Below are positions 7,661 to 12,975 of a DNA stretch of 12,975 bases, one piece after another; the stretch's first letter is position 1, and each line of letters opens with the position of its first letter. Source of the DNA: Ignavibacteria bacterium (GTDB lineage Bacteria > Bacteroidota > Ignavibacteria > Kapaibacteriales > UBA4661). The translations under genes and the position numbers were made by a program. The notes under the pieces were generated by a model. It saw only the letters and a list, made by a program, of their open reading frames with translations, made no database searches and was not told the DNA's origin. Location: positions 1 through 12,975 of the forward strand of contig JAAFHM010000086.1 of assembly GCA_013298375.1 (NCBI GenBank), read 5' to 3'.

Positions 7661-8757
7661 ATACACAATATAAACTTATTGGAACGCCGAATGAAGTCTA
7701 TAGCGGCGAAGCATCATTATCTCTACTCTGTGGCAGTACCCACGCGGAAATGCAGCGTTTACCAAATGCGAGCATTGACTGTATCATCACTTCACCGCCA
7801 TATTGGAAACAGCGAGAATATGAGGTTGGTGAAGAGCATTCGGAGTTTGAAATAGGTAACGAAGATTCCCCAAACGATTATGTTACAAAACTTGTGGACG
7901 TATTTCACGAAGCCAAGCGAGTGTTAAAACCTAGCGGATCGTTGTGGTTAAATATTGGCGATAAATATCATAACAAGAACTTAATGGGTATGCCGTGGCG
8001 TGTTGCCTTAGCAATGCAAGATGAAGGCTGGATATTGCGCAATGATATTATTTGGGATCAGATGAAGGGAACGCAGAGTCCTAAAGACCGTTTACGTGAT
8101 GTGTATGAGCATATTTTCCATTTTGTTAAAAGCCCCAAATACTATTATGATAGCGATAGCATTCGCATTAAACCTGAGAAATTGCCCACCATCAATGGCA
8201 ATGGTATTGTCTCCGCAACTGGTGTGAGTGGTGTAAAATACAAGCAACAAATACTCACAAGCACAGTCCTAAGCGAAACCGAAAAACAGAATGCATTGAC
8301 CGCTTTGGAGCATACGCTTGAACACTTGCGCAATGGTGAACTGGTTGATTTTCGTATGACAATTCGAGGCGCTCAGAGAACCTATCATGGTGAAAATGGG
8401 AATATTAGTGGTCGAGCGAAAGAATTAGAGGATCGCGGCTTTTTTATTATGAAAAGTTCTGCTAAAGGCTATATTCCATCCGATATTTGGAGAATTGTCC
8501 CCGAAGATAAGTGGCGCAAAGATACTCATTGCGCAGTTTTCCCGGAGGAGTTGCTCATCAATCCTATTATGGCAACTTGCCCGCCCAGTGGCATTGTTCT
8601 CGACCCTTTTATTGGCACTGGTAGTACAGCAGTAGCCGCTTTTCGTTTAGGTAGAAAGTCTATTGGTATTGATTTAAGCGAAACATATCTTGCCACAGCA
8701 AATAAACGCATAGAATCTATCGCCTCAGAAATGCAAACAATTCCTTTAGCGTTCTAA
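7657..8757 (+). CDS. Type II DNA methyltransferase, beta class, probably N4-cytosine
   Basis: The protein has 366 residues. Catalytic motif IV is TSPPYW at 45-50; SPPY followed by Trp is typical of N4-cytosine enzymes, although N6-adenine activity is not excluded. The AdoMet-binding motif I is DPFIGTGST at 316-324, so the order IV, target-recognition region (about 105-290), I places it in the beta class. The C-terminal SIGIDLSETYLATANKRI (335-352) matches the segment that follows motif I. It should protect host DNA against the convergent NotI-family endonuclease. The start overlaps the RHH gene stop (ATGA), and the 3' end overlaps the endonuclease gene by 12 bp. GC content sampled in this gene is about 43-45%, lower than the flanking housekeeping genes, which fits horizontal acquisition. 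Confidence 0.92.
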   Translation: MNTQYKLIGTPNEVYSGEASLSLLCGSTHAEMQRLPNASIDCIITSPPYWKQREYEVGEEHSEFEIGNEDSPNDYVTKLVDVFHEAKRVLKPSGSLWLNIGDKYHNKNLMGMPWRVALAMQDEGWILRNDIIWDQMKGTQSPKDRLRDVYEHIFHFVKSPKYYYDSDSIRIKPEKLPTINGNGIVSATGVSGVKYKQQILTSTVLSETEKQNALTALEHTLEHLRNGELVDFRMTIRGAQRTYHGENGNISGRAKELEDRGFFIMKSSAKGYIPSDIWRIVPEDKWRKDTHCAVFPEELLINPIMATCPPSGIVLDPFIGTGSTAVAAFRLGRKSIGIDLSETYLATANKRIESIASEMQTIPLAF

Positions 8758-9582
8758 TTTTCGGAGAATATTTTGCTTGAAATCTAGCGTTGAAGGATAT
8801 TGCTCGGCTAACGTTCCGCCCAAGATTCTATTGATACCCTCAATATCGGTACTGACTTTTTCGACAAATTCAAGTTCCCATTTGTTCTTATTCCATGACA
8901 GTCTAAATGTACAAAAATGAACGGGGTCATTGTCATTAGCAAGCCTCAAGCCACTTGTATCGCAGGCAGAGCGCAAATAATCTAAACCAACATCTTGCAG
9001 TACAAACACAATTTTACGCTTCCAATGCTCAACGATTTTACCCTTTTTATAGACCTGTTGCATCATAGTTTTCATAAATTCATTTGCCCAGTTGATGCCA
9101 TATGGATAGCTTGAATCCGCAAAAGCCCGCGTAGCCTTGAACTCAAGAACAGCCTGCCATGGCGTTCCCGTCGTTCCAGCAGCTTGAAACTCAACACAAA
9201 GAAAGTCCTCTACCTCGCCATTGTGAAGTTTAGCAGCAACAAAATCAACACTACCACCAACACCGATACTGACTTCTTTAACCCACTCTACTGTATCCCA
9301 ATCAGGAAGATATTGTTGCTGGAGAGTGTCAAAGACAATGCGCGTATCAAAACGGTGTGGACAAAGAATGATTGGCTTGGTTTGTTCCAAAAAACTTCCC
9401 TTGAATCCTGCGCTACAAATACCAACTTTGATATGAGGTTCACTTTTTCGAGGTTTTTTACAGGTATCATGCAAGAATGGACAAAATTGTTGTTCTTGAG
9501 CAGAGCGGGCTTTAGAGGAATGGTCTGTAAACGGGTAGCCAAAGATTTCCGTGGGATGGTTGGTGATATTTGGTTCTTGCAT
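8746..9582 (-). CDS. NotI-family type II restriction endonuclease
   Basis: The protein has 278 residues, shorter than NotI itself (383 as I recall). The N-terminal part has FGYP (14-17), then Cys34 (in FCPF), Cys41, Cys56 (GICS) and Cys74 (ILCPHRF). This is the four-cysteine pattern of the NotI metal-binding (iron) fold. The likely catalytic site is a PD-(D/E)xK variant: Asp113 in GSVDFV, then Glu131 and Gln133 in VEFQAA. An E-x-Q ending is the form described for NotI. It should cleave a specific duplex site methylated by the neighbouring enzyme; the site cannot be read from sequence alone and may differ from GCGGCCGC. It converges with the methyltransferase gene, with 3' ends overlapping by 12 bp. 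Sampled GC is about 35%, the lowest seen in the window. No Shine-Dalgarno precedes 9582. Confidence 0.85.
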   Translation of the reverse strand: MQEPNITNHPTEIFGYPFTDHSSKARSAQEQQFCPFLHDTCKKPRKSEPHIKVGICSAGFKGSFLEQTKPIILCPHRFDTRIVFDTLQQQYLPDWDTVEWVKEVSIGVGGSVDFVAAKLHNGEVEDFLCVEFQAAGTTGTPWQAVLEFKATRAFADSSYPYGINWANEFMKTMMQQVYKKGKIVEHWKRKIVFVLQDVGLDYLRSACDTSGLRLANDNDPVHFCTFRLSWNKNKWELEFVEKVSTDIEGINRILGGTLAEQYPSTLDFKQNILRKLER

Positions 9583-9704
9583 AGTTTGAATGGTTGTTTA
9601 GTAAATTTGCTTTGAAGTTTTCAACGACAGATTTTTAGAAGATACCGAAAATTAGCACCCATTCCAATATTATCGCTGCGTTCAGAATCACGTGTATTTC
9701 GTAC

Positions 9705-11909
9705 CTATTTGGGGTACGCATTGATGACCGCCTGAATCTCGCCGTATGAATAGTCATCGCCAAGAGCCTCTTTGATGGGCTTAATTGCTTGTCCGTCGCG
9801 CCAATCCGCAGCGCGGAGAGCGTCAATAATGGATTCTATCTTGTTTTCCGGCACGATTTCTTCCAACGAAATTTGCCCTGTCGCCACGTATCGCGCTAAA
9901 TGCCCCATAATCGTTTGTGCCGTCAAACCCCGCTCTGTGGCTATTGCGGAAATGGCTTTGCCTTGCTGCCAGAGTTCCAGCGAAGCACGATAAGTGTCGT
10001 CGGGGCGCTGGGTGCGTTCTGCGGTCGGCATACGTTCTCGCTTCGGTGCGAGGCTTTCCATCTGTGTTGAAAGCCCGTGTTCTGCGGCAAACGCGCCAAT
10101 TTCTTCTACAAATAGTTTGCCATATCGCTCCGTTTTTGCCTCGCCAAAGCCCGAAATACGCCGCACGGACTCCAAGGAAAGTGGCAAATAGGTTGCCAAC
10201 TGAATAAGCGTCGCATCGGACAACACCATAAACGGCGCTACGCCTTCGTTGGAAGCAATATTGCGGCGGACGGTGCGTAAACGCTCGAAAAGCGCTTGGT
10301 TATGCGGTGTGGATGTTGTACTTGCGAAAGGGGTGCTTGTGCTGCGGTCGCGGCGCGAGGTTTTAGGCGTTTTGCGGGGAAGCATCACTTTCTCGCCGTG
10401 ATACAAAACGGCTTTGCTGCGCTCGTTCAGTTTCAAAATCGGATATTCACCTTCTTCACGGTAGCACCAGCCCTCGCGTATGAGTTCCTGTGCCACATCG
10501 CGCCATTCCGCCGCACTGTTGTCCGTTCCGACTCCGAAGGTTTTCAAATTGAGATGCTCCAATCGCACTTTATCCTTATTACCCCGCAAAATTTCGATGA
10601 TATAGCCCGCGCCAAAACGCTCGCCGGAGCGCACCATTGCTGAAAGAAACTTTTGTGCCAAAAGCGTAGCATCGTACATTTCTTGTGGTGGTGTGGGGTT
10701 TAGGCATACGTCGCAAGAGCCGCATGAATCCTCGCTTTTGATGAATTTTTCCCCAAAATATCGCAGTAAATATTCCCTCCGGCAGGTGCGCGATTCGGCA
10801 TAATTCGCCATTTCTTGCAGTTTGCGCACCAGTACGCGCGTTTGTTCGGGATTGTCTTCGATGGCAACCATTTTGCGCATTTTAGTCAGGTCGCCCGCAG
10901 AGTAGAGTAAAATTGCGTCGCTCGGAAGCCCGTCGCGCCCGGCTCGTCCGGTTTCTTGATAATAACTTTCGATATTTTTTGGTAAATCGTGGTGAATCAC
11001 AAAACGTACATTCGATTTGTCAATGCCCATACCGAAGGCAACGGTTGCGCAAATAATCTGAACGTCGTCGCGCAAAAACAAGTCCTGATGCCGTGTGCGG
11101 GTCTCTCGTTCCAATCCCGCATGGTACGGCAGCGCCGAAAAACCGTCCGCATGAAGCCGCTCGGCAATTTCTTCGGCACTAGCGCGAGAAAGCGTGTAAA
11201 TGATGCCGCTTTCACCCTTGCGCTGGCGCAAATGCTGGACGATGCGACCGTAAGCATCGCGTTTAGGTTCGACGAAATACCGAATATTGGCGCGATTGAA
11301 GGAAGAAACAAAGGTATTTTCATTGGAAATCATAAGCTGCTCTGCGATGTCGCGGCGGGTCTGTTCATCGGCAGTGGCGGTAAGTGCAATGCGCGGCACG
11401 TGGGGGAAACGCTGCTTTAGCTGCGCCAATTCACGGTATTCAGGGCGAAAATCATGCCCCCACTGCGAGATACAATGCGCTTCATCAATGGCAAACAGCA
11501 CGGGATTCAGTGAAGCCAAAAACGTCAGAAACCGCTCCGTTACAAGGCGCTCCGGCGCAACGTAAAGAATGCGCACCGCTCCTGAGCGTAACCGGCTTAC
11601 AAGCAAGCGCTGTTCGTATTCATCCAGTGTGGAGTTAAGATAAGCAGCCTCAATACCGTTCAAACGCAAGGCATCTACTTGATCTTTCATCAGCGCAATA
11701 AGCGGCGAAACCACGACAGTCAAGCCATTCAAGCACAAAGCAGGAATCTGGTAGCAAAGCGATTTCCCGCCGCCGGTCGGCATGAGAACAAATGCGTCGT
11801 CGCCACGCAAAACGGTTGTGATGGCGCGTTCCTGCTCAAGGCGAAAGGATTCGTAGCCGAAGGTTGTACGCAAGATGTGGAGCGGGTTTGCTAATGCGGA
11901 GGTTGCCAT
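9705..11909 (-). CDS. recQ: ATP-dependent DNA helicase RecQ
   Basis: The protein has 734 residues; E. coli RecQ has about 610, and the excess lies at the C-terminus. The helicase core carries Walker A TGGGKS (45-50), the RecQ DEAH box (142-145) followed by CISQWGHDFRP (146-156), and motif VI QETGRAGRDG (318-327). The zinc module of the RQC region has Cys376, Cys396, Cys399 and Cys402; the winged-helix part follows to about 505. A low-complexity Ser/Thr linker (about 515-537) leads to an HRDC domain (about 538-612). The last 100 residues (about 635-734) look like the helix-turn-helix (HTH_40) extension found in many RecQ proteins, including GLTAQTIMGHL (661-671). It unwinds DNA 3' to 5' in recombination and repair. 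It lies 122 bp upstream of the endonuclease gene in the same direction, but no functional link is shown. Sampled GC is about 50%, so it may predate the R-M cassette. Confidence 0.96.
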   Translation of the reverse strand: MATSALANPLHILRTTFGYESFRLEQERAITTVLRGDDAFVLMPTGGGKSLCYQIPALCLNGLTVVVSPLIALMKDQVDALRLNGIEAAYLNSTLDEYEQRLLVSRLRSGAVRILYVAPERLVTERFLTFLASLNPVLFAIDEAHCISQWGHDFRPEYRELAQLKQRFPHVPRIALTATADEQTRRDIAEQLMISNENTFVSSFNRANIRYFVEPKRDAYGRIVQHLRQRKGESGIIYTLSRASAEEIAERLHADGFSALPYHAGLERETRTRHQDLFLRDDVQIICATVAFGMGIDKSNVRFVIHHDLPKNIESYYQETGRAGRDGLPSDAILLYSAGDLTKMRKMVAIEDNPEQTRVLVRKLQEMANYAESRTCRREYLLRYFGEKFIKSEDSCGSCDVCLNPTPPQEMYDATLLAQKFLSAMVRSGERFGAGYIIEILRGNKDKVRLEHLNLKTFGVGTDNSAAEWRDVAQELIREGWCYREEGEYPILKLNERSKAVLYHGEKVMLPRKTPKTSRRDRSTSTPFASTTSTPHNQALFERLRTVRRNIASNEGVAPFMVLSDATLIQLATYLPLSLESVRRISGFGEAKTERYGKLFVEEIGAFAAEHGLSTQMESLAPKRERMPTAERTQRPDDTYRASLELWQQGKAISAIATERGLTAQTIMGHLARYVATGQISLEEIVPENKIESIIDALRAADWRDGQAIKPIKEALGDDYSYGEIQAVINAYPK

Positions 11910-11947
11910 GGCACTTTGCAGAATTTGTGTGTACGTTTATATTGGTT

Positions 11948-12061
11948 TTAAAGTTCGACCATGAATGGCTCTGGACTCATCCACCAATAGTTCGGACATT
12001 CCCTTCGATATTTTTCGGGGTTCACGTTTGAATAATGGCGTAATTCCTGATATTCTGGAAC
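11948..12061 (-). pseudogene. Possible coding remnant between recQ and IS1 scar
   Basis: On the minus strand one frame reads 37 codons to a stop at 11948-11950 and includes EKYRRECPNYWWMSPEPF, a composition that looks protein-like. There is no start codon, and an in-frame stop (12062-12064) lies just upstream. A neighbouring frame over 12045-12080 reads MIENYPEFQ, which could be the lost upstream part if a short insertion shifted the frame. The family is not recognised. It could equally be chance, because another frame here is also open. The remaining bases from 11910 to 12111 show nothing else. Confidence 0.25.
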
Positions 12062-12111
12062 TCAGGGTAATTTTCTATCATCTCTAACGACAGTCCATAG
12101 ATGGATAATAT

Positions 12112-12669
12112 TCACCGAGCAAAGTATTCATTGAAAGCCCATGTTTTGGTGTTGTTCCACCGCTCCATATGCGCAGTCTCTCCTGTTCCTTTGCCAACAG
12201 AACGATGCGTTTCTTCGTCGAACACCAGAGAATATACTTCCCAAAAGTCACCGTAGGTGTGGCAGCGTTGGTAGGATTCCGGTATCACATCCCACAACTC
12301 CTGGCACGTTTTGGCGCTGCGGTCGCCGATAACTGCCGCAACGATCTGGCGTGTTCTGCGGCAGATTGCTGTCCAGAGCGAACGTTTGTTCGTACGCTTT
12401 TGGACAAATGACCAGACCTCCTCAAGTTCCAGCACATCATCTGGCTCTGCCGGAAGCAGTGTTTCTTCTATCGTTGGTGAGAGAGCGACTTTTTTTTATC
12501 CATGGTGCCAATGTATGCCGAGAGACATCGGTTGCCCGTTCTATCCCGCTCATACTGCTCCGTTCTTGATATAGGGCAAGAAATTTTTCCCGTTGCTCTG
12601 TGCTGTAGCCGATACTTTTCGGTGAGAGAACGCGGCAGGTGCGGCAGTCTTTGCACAAATACTGTTGTA
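12112..12669 (-). pseudogene. Decayed IS1-family transposase (InsA/InsB remnant)
   Basis: An IS1-type transposase is split over two frames. The InsA-like part (up to 12437) keeps the second zinc-ribbon pair (YLCKDC) and the helix-turn-helix SMSGIERATDVSRHTLAPWIKK, but the first CxxC and the start are missing. The frame changes at an A8 run (minus strand, 12490-12497). After a +1 shift, reading continues through TIEETLLPAEPDDVLEL into InsB. InsB retains VIGDRSAKTCQELWDVIPE, the second Asp (TYGDFWEVY) and the Glu of ETAHMERWNNT. The usual first catalytic Asp (LELDE) is Glu here (LELEE). After ERWNNT about ten residues of the usual sequence seem to be missing and the protein stops early. It is therefore most likely inactive. 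The 5' end is cut at about 12669 by the next IS element. Confidence 0.85.
12490..12497 (-). other. A8 homopolymer at the InsA/InsB frame junction
   Basis: Eight consecutive A on the minus strand (GGAT-A8-GTCG). The upstream InsA-like frame and the downstream InsB frame join only if one base is dropped (or two added) here. This could be a mutational indel or a site of transcriptional slippage. Confidence 0.7.
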
Positions 12670-12687
12670 GGGCTTTCGCAAAAGCCC
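12670..12687. repeat. Perfect hairpin at the putative IS left end
   Basis: GGGCTTT, a CGCA loop, then AAAGCCC: a perfect 7-bp stem. It sits exactly where IS1 homology ends, so it is probably part of the terminal inverted repeat of the second IS. It might also block read-through transcription into the element. Confidence 0.55.
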
Positions 12688-12725
12688 CAAAAGTGAGTAG
12701 ATTAGGATTAATTTACCATTGAGTT

Positions 12726-12975
12726 ATGAAAGTAACACGAGCAATGTACTGCCAATATCTTCTCAGTAGCCAAACCAAATACAATCAGAGTCATTTGGCA
12801 AGTCATGTTGCCGGATTGAACCATGATGAGGTGTATCGCTATTTGAAGTATGATAAACTCACACCATCACTGGTGTGGGAGCGCGTCAAACCCATAATGA
12901 CACAATCTGGCAAAGCCTACATTATCTTTGACGATACCGTTCTTGATAAATCCTATTCGTTTGTCATTGACGGCG
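12726..12975 (+). CDS. DDE transposase, IS701/IS4-like (N-terminal part only)
   Basis: Eighty-three codons are visible and the gene runs off the right edge. The start MKVTRAMYCQYLLSSQTKYN, the segment SHDEVYRYLK-like NHDEVYRYLK (32-41), LTPSLVWERVK (45-55) and especially IIFDDTVLDKSYSF (66-79) match a transposase family common in cyanobacteria and Bacteroidota. I recall this family as IS701/IS4-type. FDD (68-70) contains the first acidic residue of the DDE site. The rest of the active site is outside the window, so whether the copy is intact is unknown. The ATG at 12726 has no Shine-Dalgarno. It points away from the IS1 remnant. Confidence 0.8.
   Translation, partial: MKVTRAMYCQYLLSSQTKYNQSHLASHVAGLNHDEVYRYLKYDKLTPSLVWERVKPIMTQSGKAYIIFDDTVLDKSYSFVIDG

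Larger units (their letters stand above)
12668..12975 (+). mobile_element. Left end of a second insertion sequence (partial)
   Basis: Sequence homology to the IS1 remnant stops at about 12668-12670. From there starts a short AT-rich leader beginning with a hairpin and followed by a DDE transposase gene in the opposite direction to the IS1 remnant. The start resembles the terminal repeats of IS4/IS701/IS5-type elements (GGGCTTTCGCAAAAG). The right end and target duplication lie beyond the window, so the exact boundary is not fixed. Confidence 0.6.

Noticed and set aside
9701..9717. GTACC/GGTAC inverted repeat at the recQ 3' end as a terminator
   Set aside because: Only a 5-bp stem, it includes the stop codon, and no U-tract follows.
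1..12975. CRISPR array, tRNA, rRNA or riboswitch
   Set aside because: No regularly spaced repeats, cloverleaf-like segments or conserved rRNA stretches were noticed by eye.

Overview
The window looks like part of a chromosome from the Bacteroidota/Chlorobiota (FCB) side of bacteria, possibly a Chlorobi- or Kapabacteria-like lineage. The evidence is indirect: an OmpP1/FadL-type porin followed by an SGNH lipoprotein (an arrangement I recall from Bacteroidota), a TTG-N19-TAnnTTTG promoter, and several genes with no visible Shine-Dalgarno sequence. GC content is about 50-57% in sampled lines of the housekeeping genes and about 35-45% in sampled lines of the restriction-modification cassette. No rRNA, tRNA or CRISPR array was seen.

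Left part (1-2292, minus strand): a two-gene envelope operon. An outer-membrane FadL-family channel is followed 23 bp later by a GDSL/SGNH-hydrolase lipoprotein whose C-terminus lies outside the window. Both have clear AGGAG-type ribosome binding sites. A natural reading is lipid or ester hydrolysis coupled to uptake of hydrophobic products. A 349-bp divergent intergenic region separates this operon from a plus-strand gene for a periplasmic HtrA/Deg serine protease with one PDZ domain (2642-3796).

Middle (4041-7418): a 1125-residue transglutaminase-DUF2126 fusion protein. It has an intact Cys-His-Asp triad and the glycine-rich motif of the glutamine-synthetase-like C-terminal module. In other genomes this family is linked to predicted peptide-tagging or peptide-ligation loci, but here no ATP-grasp or alpha-E partner is nearby.

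Accessory part (7423-12975): an AT-richer type II restriction-modification cassette comes first. It consists of a 62-aa ribbon-helix-helix protein overlapping (ATGA) a beta-class, probably N4-cytosine, methyltransferase, with a convergent NotI-family endonuclease whose 3' end overlaps the methyltransferase by 12 bp. A RecQ helicase with helicase, RQC, HRDC and C-terminal helix-turn-helix domains follows on the minus strand. The right end is a mobile-element scar. A decayed IS1-family transposase is 5'-truncated, frameshifted at an A8 run, has Glu in place of the first catalytic Asp and has a missing C-terminus. It abuts the left end of a second IS element carrying a DDE transposase that runs off the window.

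The most notable item is the compact NotI-like R-M module with its small RHH gene. Next are the stand-alone transglutaminase/GS-like fusion and the nested IS scar.
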